Positions 8,203-15,127 of a stretch of 64,000 nucleotides of DNA are shown in pieces. The position numbers and the translations under genes are program-made. This DNA is from Rhodocytophaga aerolata. GTDB lineage: Bacteria > Bacteroidota > Bacteroidia > Cytophagales > 172606-1. The notes beneath the pieces were generated by a model that saw only the letters and a list, made by a program, of their open reading frames with translations, ran no database searches and was not told the DNA's origin. Where the stretch lies: contig NZ_JAUKPO010000011.1 of the NCBI RefSeq assembly GCF_030503435.1, forward strand, positions 62,001 to 126,000, given 5' to 3'. Numbering within the stretch: position 1 is the first letter of the stretch; each line of letters starts with the position of its first letter.

Positions 8203-8505
8203 TTATATACTAGGTGCTTTTACCAATTTTATGGCTTTCTCTGGGCAAGCCGTTACACATAGGCCACAGGCATGGCAAACCTCTGCCCGTACAGCAAAAG
8301 CTTTTTGCCTGCCATGAACAAATGTCTTCAGCTTACCTACTAAGTTTAGTGTACGATACGCCTCATCTGAAATAGCTTGCATTTCAAATACATCATACGG
8401 ACAAACGTCTACGCAATCTTTTTTTCCTTCACATTTGGAAAGGTTGACTACAGGAACAAGTTTTCCGGCTTCTGGTTTACATGCAGCTGTATCTTTTATA
8501 GACAT
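8203..8505 (-). CDS. two-cluster ferredoxin with a degenerate first motif
   Basis: Bacterial ferredoxin of 100 residues. The second cluster motif is complete (CHACGLCVTACP, Cx2Cx2Cx3CP). The first reads CEGKKDCVDVCP, which lacks the second cysteine of the usual Cx2Cx2Cx3CP pattern, so seven cysteines are in cluster motifs. Seven-Cys ferredoxins commonly hold one [3Fe-4S] and one [4Fe-4S] cluster; that is an inference here. A spacer of about 30 residues with HGRQKAFAVRAEVC separates the motifs. The gene lies between EboA and the EboB-like hydrolase, closely spaced and surely co-transcribed, suggesting a redox step in whatever the group does. Confidence 0.85.
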   Translation of the reverse strand: MSIKDTAACKPEAGKLVPVVNLSKCEGKKDCVDVCPYDVFEMQAISDEAYRTLNLVGKLKTFVHGRQKAFAVRAEVCHACGLCVTACPEKAIKLVKAPSI

Positions 8506-8515
8506 ACTATAGAAT

Positions 8516-9421
8516 TTATTGTACCGGTATTTGTTTACTGAAGCTGTCCCAGGTTAATTCGCCACTTTCTATTTTCTGTTTTAAATCAGGATAGCTGTCT
8601 AATAAGTTTTTTGCTTCTGGAAAAGTACTTTGTGTACAAGCCAGGGCAGCCGCTGTTTGTTGCATTGTGTCTCCTGATGCAAAAAGGGCTTTGATATCAG
8701 GCAATATCTGTTCGTTGATAAAGGGTCCCACTGGCCGCCATAACTCTACAGGTACAGGTCGTTTGGCAGCCCACCGTTCATGTGCAAAGTCTGACAATGT
8801 ATTAGCCAGGGCAACGTTCGCACGTTTGTCTAACCCCTGAATGCGGTGTAGCGGACTTCCTACAAAAATGGCTTTCAATACCATTTGATTCCATGCGGCT
8901 TCGTCCATGTATTCAGCAGGATAGGGATTATCCAGGGCAATGGCATTGAATACCACCGTCATGTTGGTGCGAATACCCTCAGATGCCCGGCTTTTAAAGT
9001 CTTCGGGATAAGGAAATAAAGATAAACCCAGATATAAAGCAGTTTGCTCTCCTACATCAGCTGTAGCAAACAACTGGGATAATATGTTTAAAAATTGCTC
9101 TTTGTTTTCATATGGCAGCGAAAGCACCAGAAGGATTCTTGCCACCTGGTCTGTTGTCCATCCGGTAGGTGTTAAACCATTGCGAAGATAGTAGGCAATC
9201 TCTAGGTCATTCTTATCGAGTTTAATTAAATCCTTTCCTGTATACCGGGGAACCATTCCGAAAGTAAGAAAGAAATTGCGGCTTAAATCCGACTCTTGCC
9301 TGAGTAGCTCCTGCTTTTGCCTGATCCATTCAATGGTTTTTTCTGAGGTATTTTTTGCTATCCAATTGTATAAGATTTCCTTAGCGGAGCCTATATCCGC
9401 CTGATAAGTAATATCCGGCAT
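8516..9421 (-). CDS. eboA: EboA-domain protein
   Basis: Protein of 301 residues, entirely helical by appearance. The stretch AWNQMVLKAIFVGSPLHRI followed by DFAHERWAAKR and ELWRPVGPF (about residues 185-250) is the conserved core of EboA proteins. No signal peptide, membrane span or known catalytic motif is visible, so it is cytoplasmic and of unknown biochemical activity. It is the first gene of a three-gene unit with a ferredoxin and a TatD-like hydrolase. The remaining canonical ebo genes (UbiA-type prenyltransferase, dehydroquinate-synthase-like, TIM-barrel and phosphatase-like) are not adjacent. Confidence 0.82.
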   Translation of the reverse strand: MPDITYQADIGSAKEILYNWIAKNTSEKTIEWIRQKQELLRQESDLSRNFFLTFGMVPRYTGKDLIKLDKNDLEIAYYLRNGLTPTGWTTDQVARILLVLSLPYENKEQFLNILSQLFATADVGEQTALYLGLSLFPYPEDFKSRASEGIRTNMTVVFNAIALDNPYPAEYMDEAAWNQMVLKAIFVGSPLHRIQGLDKRANVALANTLSDFAHERWAAKRPVPVELWRPVGPFINEQILPDIKALFASGDTMQQTAAALACTQSTFPEAKNLLDSYPDLKQKIESGELTWDSFSKQIPVQ

Positions 9422-9550
9422 ATCTTAAAAATGTTTTATAGTTAAAGCTGGAAAGTTATAAAATAAAGGGGGAAATTCATATGTAAACACAAAAATGTAT
9501 GCAGCCATCCCACACAACGTTCCATCGAAATTCTGCATGAGTCAGCAAAT

Positions 9551-9578
9551 AAAAAAGCAACGTATAAATATACGTTGC
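9551..9578 (-). terminator. intrinsic terminator of the SPOR-domain protein gene
   Basis: The inverted repeat 9557-9566 / 9569-9578 (10 bp, or 8 bp with a six-base loop), read on the minus strand, is followed directly by six T (plus-strand A run 9551-9556). It lies about 70 bases downstream of the minus-strand stop at 9646. Confidence 0.8.
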
Positions 9579-9645
9579 TCATGTTTAACACCTGTATTTA
9601 TTTAGTAAGTAATTGCTGTAATCAATATTTTGGCTATTATTTATA

Positions 9646-10251
9646 TTATATGGCTCCTTCTAATACATCTTTAATGTTTACCCGGGTACCATCTTTATAT
9701 GGGACAATCCAAGCATCTTTTACTCCCATAGCCCGTAAATATTTTTTAAATGTGTCAGCCTCCCAATAATCGCCAAAATACCCGATTGTATATTTTTTTA
9801 CGCCATCCTGGTCAACATCGCCACTAAAATTCTGGTTATTCTCAAAGTACTTGGTTAAGTCTTTGTTTCTGAAAGCACCAATTTGCACTTTAAATACAAC
9901 CCCTTTGGCACTTACTTTTTTTCCGGTAATGTTAGAGGATTGTTCTTCAGCCATCTTCGCTTGCAGCTCTTTCAATTCTGCCTGCAAACGGCTAATTTCA
10001 GTGTCTTTATAGCTAATTCTTTCTTCCACACCAAGCAACTGCGCATTTAACTCACTAGATTCGGCCTTTAGCTTAGCTTGCTCTTCCATCATACTTTTGT
10101 ATTCTAAAGGATCAAGGCTTTTTGCTTTCTTTTTCCATTCCTTCTCTATGGCTTTATCTTCTTTGGTTTTCTTCCGCTTTTGTGCATAGCTGCTGTTTGA
10201 CAGAAAGCATACACACAGGCAAAGCGTTAAAAGAATTAGTACGTTTTTCAT
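9646..10251 (-). CDS. exported coiled-coil protein with C-terminal SPOR-like domain
   Basis: Protein of 201 residues. A signal peptide (residues 1-23, ending NSSYAQ) is followed by a highly charged Lys/Glu region, a coiled coil at about 60-105 (EISRLQAELKELQAKMAEEQ) and a SPOR-like domain at about 118-195 (VFKVQIGAFRNKDLTKYF ... GYFGDYWEADTFKKYLRAMGV). SPOR domains bind denuded peptidoglycan, so a periplasmic envelope role is likely. Bacteroidota relatives are often annotated ezrin/radixin/moesin family because of the coiled coil, which does not imply actin binding. It is monocistronic with its own terminator. Confidence 0.8.
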   Translation of the reverse strand: MKNVLILLTLCLCVCFLSNSSYAQKRKKTKEDKAIEKEWKKKAKSLDPLEYKSMMEEQAKLKAESSELNAQLLGVEERISYKDTEISRLQAELKELQAKMAEEQSSNITGKKVSAKGVVFKVQIGAFRNKDLTKYFENNQNFSGDVDQDGVKKYTIGYFGDYWEADTFKKYLRAMGVKDAWIVPYKDGTRVNIKDVLEGAI

Positions 10252-10507
10252 AAGTATTTTACATCATTTATTTTACTGGAAACAAAACACACCTGTGTTA
10301 ACTAGCAAGACCCTATTTGATAATACGCTTATTACCAAGTATTACTTATGCAGTAAAAATACCGGCTTGCAAGTACAGTGTTCTCTTTATTTCCTGCTAA
10401 ATCATACGCAGCATAGGAATTGAAAGTAATGTAGGGTTACTTCCGAAAGTAACGGGCCCCATGCGTAGATATACATAAAAAACGGAGGAGTAGAAATCAA
10501 TAGAAAA

Positions 10508-10516
10508 TTATCCACA
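10508..10516 (+). promoter_or_regulatory. DnaA box 1
   Basis: Perfect TTATCCACA consensus in an A-rich setting, the first of the three-box cluster. Confidence 0.7.
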
Positions 10517-10528
10517 AAAAGCAAATAC

Positions 10529-10537
10529 TTATCCACA
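10529..10537 (+). promoter_or_regulatory. DnaA box 2
   Basis: Perfect TTATCCACA, in phase with box 1 (21 bases apart), forming one arm of a 12-base inverted repeat with box 3. Confidence 0.7.
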
Positions 10538-10602
10538 ACCTATAAAAAATATTTACAGGCCTCTGATAATGAACAAATTAGCAATGTATTTAAAAAATGA
10601 CT

Positions 10603-10611
10603 TGTGGATAA
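10603..10611 (-). promoter_or_regulatory. DnaA box 3
   Basis: Perfect consensus read on the minus strand (TGTGGATAA on plus), flanked so that ACTTATCCACAA is shared with box 2 in inverted orientation. Confidence 0.7.
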
Positions 10612-10894
10612 GTCTTCTATCAGCTGGAACGATAGCGAAAAATTAACAACTTATGGGCATAATAGCAACTCTAAAACAAAGAAAATTAATATCCCTTTTT
10701 CTGCGTATTGTTTAAATATTAATGCAAACATTAGTACATTGATTACTTAAAAGGAATTCGTTATAGTACCTGTAGGAGCATATATACTACCTGTATTTTG
10801 TAAAGGCAGCCTAATTAAAGTTCTTCCTGAGTAACGGACAATTATTCGTTCTGTATGCTTACTCAGGAAAGTAGATGCATAAAGATTTTTGGAC

Positions 10895-11890
10895 ATGAAA
10901 GCAATAATTCCGGTAGCAGGTGTAGGCTCTAAGCTGAGGCCGCATACCCATACACAACCTAAAGCCTTGGTGCCGGTAGCCGGCAAACCTATTCTAGCAC
11001 ATATAATTGATGGCCTGCTTGAAGGTGGCATTCGTGAGTTTGTGTTAGTGGTAGGTTATTTAGGAGATAAAATTGAGAAGTTTATCCATACCACCTATAC
11101 AGATATTAAAGTAGAGTTTGTAATACAAGAGCCCCGGGAAGGTCTGGGACATGCCATATGGCTAACAAAACCTTTTATTGAGCAGGAAGAAGCCGTACTA
11201 ATTGTTCTAGGCGACACCATTGTTAATGTAGATATACAAGCATTGGTTCAGTCGAAAAACAGTGTGTTAGGGGTGATGAAGGTAAGCACGCCATGGCTGT
11301 TTGGTATAGCAGAAGTTGATGGGCAGGGATTGATAAAAAGGCTTGTAGAGAAGCCAAAAATACCTAAATCCAATCTGGCGCTGGTGGGTATCTATAAGAT
11401 TGTAAATCCGGCTTTGTTGATTGCTACCTTACAGTATTTAATCGATCATCAGATAAAAACGCAAAATGACTACCACCTAACCGATGCTTTAATGAAGATG
11501 ATTGAAGAGGGTGAAAAAATGACAACCATTCAGGTAAATAACTGGTATGACTGTGGTAAGAAGCAAACCCTTCTGGAAGCAAACGCCATATTGTTAGGAA
11601 GGATGGAACCTAATCGACCTATACAAGATTTTCCAGAGACAATTATTATACCGCCTGTTAGTATTGGAAATAATTGCCTGGTTAATAACTCTATTATCGG
11701 GCCTCATGTAGCTATTGGAGATAATACCAATATACAAGCATCTATCATTAATAATTCTATTATTGGTTCGTACAGTGAATTATCTAATGTCGTGCTGCAC
11801 GATTCAATTATTGGCAACGATTCTTCGCTAAAAGGTTTGAGCCAGAGCCTAAATATTGGAGACAATACAGAAATTAACTTCAGCCGGTAG
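10895..11890 (+). CDS. sugar-1-phosphate nucleotidyltransferase with left-handed beta-helix tail
   Basis: Protein of 331 residues. The N-terminal nucleotidyltransferase domain carries PVAGVGSKLRPHT with QPKALVPVAGKP (the G-x-G-x2-LRP...PKAL motif), GDTIVNVD for metal binding and VEKPK. After residue 240 there are hexapeptide-like repeats (IGNNCLVNNSIIGPHVAIG...SIIGS...SIIGN) forming a left-handed beta-helix. This layout fits glucose-1-phosphate thymidylyl- or other sugar nucleotidylyltransferases of the RfbA/GlmU-like superfamily; the substrate cannot be assigned. ATG 10895 is preferred over a TTG two codons upstream because MKAIIPVAG is the usual N-terminus. It is transcribed away from the candidate origin. 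Confidence 0.85.
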   Translation: MKAIIPVAGVGSKLRPHTHTQPKALVPVAGKPILAHIIDGLLEGGIREFVLVVGYLGDKIEKFIHTTYTDIKVEFVIQEPREGLGHAIWLTKPFIEQEEAVLIVLGDTIVNVDIQALVQSKNSVLGVMKVSTPWLFGIAEVDGQGLIKRLVEKPKIPKSNLALVGIYKIVNPALLIATLQYLIDHQIKTQNDYHLTDALMKMIEEGEKMTTIQVNNWYDCGKKQTLLEANAILLGRMEPNRPIQDFPETIIIPPVSIGNNCLVNNSIIGPHVAIGDNTNIQASIINNSIIGSYSELSNVVLHDSIIGNDSSLKGLSQSLNIGDNTEINFSR

Positions 11891-11918
11891 AATTTTTTTG
11901 TACTTTTTAATTAGAATC

Positions 11919-11969
11919 TACAAAGCAAACCGCCCCGGCAACTAAGTTGCCGGGGCGGTTTGCTTTGTA
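11919..11969. terminator. very long perfect hairpin, bidirectional terminator
   Basis: A perfect 24-bp stem (11919-11942 with 11946-11969) and a three-base loop, between the convergent nucleotidyltransferase and FKBP genes. It is GC-rich at the apex (CCGCCCCGGCAAC) but without a long U run on either side. Confidence 0.8.
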
Positions 11970-11989
11970 CTTAGAGATTAATGTATACC

Positions 11990-12739
11990 TTATCTGCTAC
12001 CTTTTAAGCTGTCTGGCGTACCAATGCCTAACAATTCCATCTCAAAAATTAATGTAGAATTAGGGCCAATATCCGGGCCTGCACCTCTTTCGCCATATGC
12101 CAGTTCAGCCGGTATATATAACTCCCATTTAGAGCCTACTTTCATCAGTTGTAACGCTTCAGTCCAGCCTGGAATCAATTGATTGGCAGGATACACAAGC
12201 GGCTGTCCATTATCAAGAGAGGTATCAAACACTTTACCAGCGATTGTTTTACCTGTATAATGCGCAACTACTGTATCGCTAGCAGCCGGAGAAGGGCCAT
12301 TCCCCTCTTTCAATATTTTATATTGCAAACCGCTGGCAGTTGTTTTTACGCCTTCTTTGGATTTATTTTGGGCCAAAAAATTCTGACCTTCTTTCAGGTT
12401 TTTATCTGATTTTTTAGTCTGTAAATTCTGAAAATAACTGCTCAGGTACATACCTGCTTGCTCTGCACTCATTAAGGCATTCCCTTTTTTGGTTGTATCG
12501 CCGGGAGTAGCTGCCGGTGCAGACATAATATCTTCAATGGCTTTTGCCAGCACTTCTGTGTTTACCGTATCTAAACCCTGGCTTTTAATGGTCTGTCCAA
12601 AGTATACGCCAAGGCTATAACTAACCGAATCATTTTCACTTTGTAAGGAAGCCGAGCCTTTGTTGTTCTTTTGCAGATTACAAGCACTTAATGCGAACAT
12701 GCCTGCAACAAGAGCAAATACTACATTTTTTAATCTCAT
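11990..12739 (-). CDS. FKBP-type peptidyl-prolyl cis-trans isomerase lipoprotein
   Basis: Protein of 249 residues. A lipoprotein signal peptide ends in the lipobox LSAC (Cys20). An FkpA-type N-terminal dimerisation region spans about residues 35-130. A C-terminal FKBP domain of about 105 residues carries VVAHYTGKTIAGKVFDTS, LIPGWTEALQLMKVGSKWELYIPAELAYGERG and STLIFEMELLGI. All typical FKBP pocket residues (Y, D, W, Y) appear present. It folds proline-containing proteins at the envelope. A TAnnTTTG element lies at 12769-12776 on the minus strand. Confidence 0.93.
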   Translation of the reverse strand: MRLKNVVFALVAGMFALSACNLQKNNKGSASLQSENDSVSYSLGVYFGQTIKSQGLDTVNTEVLAKAIEDIMSAPAATPGDTTKKGNALMSAEQAGMYLSSYFQNLQTKKSDKNLKEGQNFLAQNKSKEGVKTTASGLQYKILKEGNGPSPAASDTVVAHYTGKTIAGKVFDTSLDNGQPLVYPANQLIPGWTEALQLMKVGSKWELYIPAELAYGERGAGPDIGPNSTLIFEMELLGIGTPDSLKGSR

Positions 12740-12768
12740 TATGATGAAGTTATGTTTAATTGAAACCG

Positions 12769-12776
12769 CAAAATTA
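12769..12776 (-). promoter_or_regulatory. -7 promoter element for the FKBP gene
   Basis: TAATTTTG on the minus strand, 29 bases before the ATG. A TTTG at 12796-12793 lies 16 bases upstream as a possible -33 element. The site overlaps no coding sequence; TAnnTTTG is the Bacteroidota sigma-ABfr consensus. Confidence 0.5.
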
Positions 12777-12836
12777 AGATATTATTTGTTAACAAACCTA
12801 AGTAAATGCTACTTTTTAGAGGGGGGTTCTTCAGGT

Positions 12837-13805
12837 TTATAAGCCTACTTTTTCAGAAATCAAATATTCGTCTGTGCGTTTATTATTCATGGTAGTAATG
12901 AGTTCAGCTAAAAAACCAGCCAGAAACAATTGCACGCCTACGATAATGGCAACAATAGCAAAGTAAAAAAACGGATGATCTGTAGCATTCCGGTATGGCA
13001 ATTTATTATGTATAGCATAGGCCTTATCCAATACGAGCCCAACAGCTACTGCTAAGCCAAACACAAAAGAAAGACTACCCATACTTCCAAAGAAATGCAT
13101 TGGCCTTTTCCGGAATTTAGACACAAAGGTTATAGAGAGCAGATCCAGAAATCCGAAAATAAAACGTTCCCAACCAAATTTGGTTTTTCCATATTTACGT
13201 GGCTGGTGCTGCACTTCTTTTTCAGTAATTTTAGAAAATCCCTGCCACTTAGCGATAACGGGGATATAGCGGTGCATTTCCCCATATAAATCAATGGTTT
13301 TTACTACCTTTTGCTGGTATGCTTTTAACCCACAGTTAAAATCGTGCAATTTTATGCCAGAAATCCGACTGGTTACTGAATTAAAAAACCTGGATGGAAT
13401 AGTTTTACTAACCGGATCGTAACGCTTCTTTTTCCAGCCGGATACCAGATCATATTTTTGTTTAGTGATCATGTTGAACAACTCTGGAATTTCATCCGGG
13501 CTGTCCTGCAAATCAGCGTCCATGGTAATCACTACTTTGCCTATGGAAGCCTTAAAGCCAACATCCAAGGCAGCCGATTTGCCATAATTCCTGTTGAAAC
13601 GGATGCCCTTAATGGCCGGATTCTGATTGGACAGAAAACTGATAACATTCCACGATTCGTCCTGGCTGCCATCGTCAATAATTATTACTTCGTAGCTGAA
13701 TTTATTCTCCTGCATTACACGGGTAATCCAGATACATAGCTCAGGCAAAGACTCGGCTTCGTCTTTGGCAGGTATGACAACTGAAATATCCGGGTTTTGC
13801 TGCAT
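12837..13805 (-). CDS. family 2 glycosyltransferase, polyprenyl-phosphate type (DPM1/GtrB-like)
   Basis: Protein of 322 residues. The N-terminal GT-A domain starts at once with DISVVIPAKDEAESLPEL, then IIDDGSQDESW and the metal-binding ITMDADLQD. Two predicted membrane helices lie near residues 235-260 (FFGSMGSLSFVFGLAVAVGLVL) and 275-305 (FFYFAIVAIIVGVQLFLAGFLAEL). This is the layout of enzymes that load a sugar onto undecaprenyl phosphate, such as GtrB and ArnC relatives. The donor sugar is unknown. A TAATTTTG element ends only eight bases before the start codon, so the transcript may be almost leaderless. Confidence 0.88.
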   Translation of the reverse strand: MQQNPDISVVIPAKDEAESLPELCIWITRVMQENKFSYEVIIIDDGSQDESWNVISFLSNQNPAIKGIRFNRNYGKSAALDVGFKASIGKVVITMDADLQDSPDEIPELFNMITKQKYDLVSGWKKKRYDPVSKTIPSRFFNSVTSRISGIKLHDFNCGLKAYQQKVVKTIDLYGEMHRYIPVIAKWQGFSKITEKEVQHQPRKYGKTKFGWERFIFGFLDLLSITFVSKFRKRPMHFFGSMGSLSFVFGLAVAVGLVLDKAYAIHNKLPYRNATDHPFFYFAIVAIIVGVQLFLAGFLAELITTMNNKRTDEYLISEKVGL

Positions 13806-13813
13806 AAAAGGTA

Positions 13814-13821
13814 CAAAATTA
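13814..13821 (-). promoter_or_regulatory. -7 promoter element almost abutting the glycosyltransferase start
   Basis: TAATTTTG on the minus strand with eight bases to the ATG at 13805-13803. If transcription begins about seven bases downstream, the 5' leader would be only one or two bases long. Confidence 0.45.
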
Positions 13822-13879
13822 GAAGATTCATTCTTTAAGTGGGTAAGCGAAACGGGCCAAGGCTACAGACGTATGTAGA

Positions 13880-15025
13880 TTAAGCCACTTTAATATTTTT
13901 ATACATCTCCGCCAGCGTCTCCACTACATAATCTACTTCTTTGGGTGTATTGTATTTGCTGAAAGAAAAACGCACCGATGTTCTATCAGGAGGGCAGTTT
14001 AATGCGGCTAATACATGAGAACCAATGTTGGTGCCACTAGCGCAGGCACTGCCACCAGAAGCTGATATTTTTTGTATATCCAGGTTGAAGAGCAACATAT
14101 CATTTAGTTCAGAAGGTGGCAGATTTACATTGAGCACTGTATATAAACTTTTTTCCGCATTCGCTGAATCGCCATTAAAGTAAATATCTTCTATAGAAGT
14201 TTTCAGTTTCTCAATCATGCGGGATTTTAAGCTTTGAATGTACTGCTGATGCTCCGCCATATCCCGGTAGGCTACTTCCAGGGCTTTTGCCAGCCCAATA
14301 ATGCCATATACATTTTCAGTACCTCCCCGCATATTTCTCTCTTGCGAGCCACCAGTAATAAAGGGTTGTATCTTCAGCGAATTGTTAATGTATAAGAATC
14401 CGACTCCTTTTGGCCCGTGAAATTTATGGGCTGCTCCTACAATAAAGTTTATGTTTAATTTTCTTAAATCGTGCCTGTAATGTCCCATCGTTTGCACAGT
14501 ATCCGAATGAAATACGGCTTTATAATGGCTACATAATTCTCCGATTGCTTCAATATTTGTCAGGTTACCTACTTCGTTATTCGCATGCATTAATGAAACC
14601 AGAGAACGGGGGTTGGTTTTTAACAACTCTTCTAGATGGTTCATTTCTACATGGCCTTTTTCATCTAGCCTGACAAAGCTTACTTGAATTTTACCTAGGC
14701 GGTGTAGTTCCTCCAACGTATGCAGCACGGCATGGTGCTCGATAGGAGAAGTAATAGCATGGGTAATATTCAGGGTTTCTACAGTGGAACGGATAGCCGT
14801 ATTATCTGCTTCGGTGCCGCCAGACGTAAAAAATATCTCGGAAGGTGAAGTGTTTAATAAAGCAGCAATTGTTTTACGGGATTTTTCAATAGCGGCTCTG
14901 GCTTCTCTCCCATGCGAATGAATGGAAGACGGATTCCCATATTGATTCATCATATAAGGAATCATGGCATCCAACACTTCTTTATCTAAGGGTGTAGTGG
15001 CTGCATTATCAAAGTATACCCGCAT
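13880..15025 (-). CDS. cysteine desulfurase (NifS/IscS family)
   Basis: PLP enzyme of 381 residues that removes sulfur from L-cysteine for iron-sulfur clusters and thio-cofactors. It starts with YFDNAATTPLD. The PLP lysine is in GAAHKFHGPKG, and GGSQERNMRGGTENV follows. The catalytic persulfide Cys is in GGSACASG (about residue 322), embedded in the short loop typical of class I enzymes. It stands without iscU or regulators nearby, so it is a general NifS-like desulfurase rather than part of an isc operon. Confidence 0.92.
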   Translation of the reverse strand: MRVYFDNAATTPLDKEVLDAMIPYMMNQYGNPSSIHSHGREARAAIEKSRKTIAALLNTSPSEIFFTSGGTEADNTAIRSTVETLNITHAITSPIEHHAVLHTLEELHRLGKIQVSFVRLDEKGHVEMNHLEELLKTNPRSLVSLMHANNEVGNLTNIEAIGELCSHYKAVFHSDTVQTMGHYRHDLRKLNINFIVGAAHKFHGPKGVGFLYINNSLKIQPFITGGSQERNMRGGTENVYGIIGLAKALEVAYRDMAEHQQYIQSLKSRMIEKLKTSIEDIYFNGDSANAEKSLYTVLNVNLPPSELNDMLLFNLDIQKISASGGSACASGTNIGSHVLAALNCPPDRTSVRFSFSKYNTPKEVDYVVETLAEMYKNIKVA

Positions 15026-15127
15026 AATTGACTTAATATAAATATTTTAGAAAGATAGGTAAATCAGCCCGGTATGGCTAGGCTGACGATCCATCGTCGT
15101 CAAAACTCAGATTTCGGCTTGAGAGCC

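Larger units (their letters stand above)
10252..10894. other. candidate chromosomal replication origin (intergenic, DnaA-box cluster)
   Basis: Gene-free region of 643 bases between divergent genes. It contains three perfect DnaA boxes TTATCCACA: plus strand 10508-10516, plus strand 10529-10537 (start-to-start 21 bases, two helical turns) and minus strand 10603-10611. Boxes two and three share a 12-base inverted repeat (10527-10538 / 10602-10613). An A/T-rich tract follows at about 10625-10750, which could be an unwinding element. A small hairpin (10436-10442 / 10447-10453) lies to the left. One further perfect box occurs in the window, inside the ABC1 kinase gene, so the cluster is strongly non-random. 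Origin identity is inference. Confidence 0.6.

Noticed and set aside
10889-10894. TTG start two codons before the nucleotidyltransferase ATG
   Set aside because: The family N-terminus starts at MKAIIPVAG; the extension adds only two residues without support.
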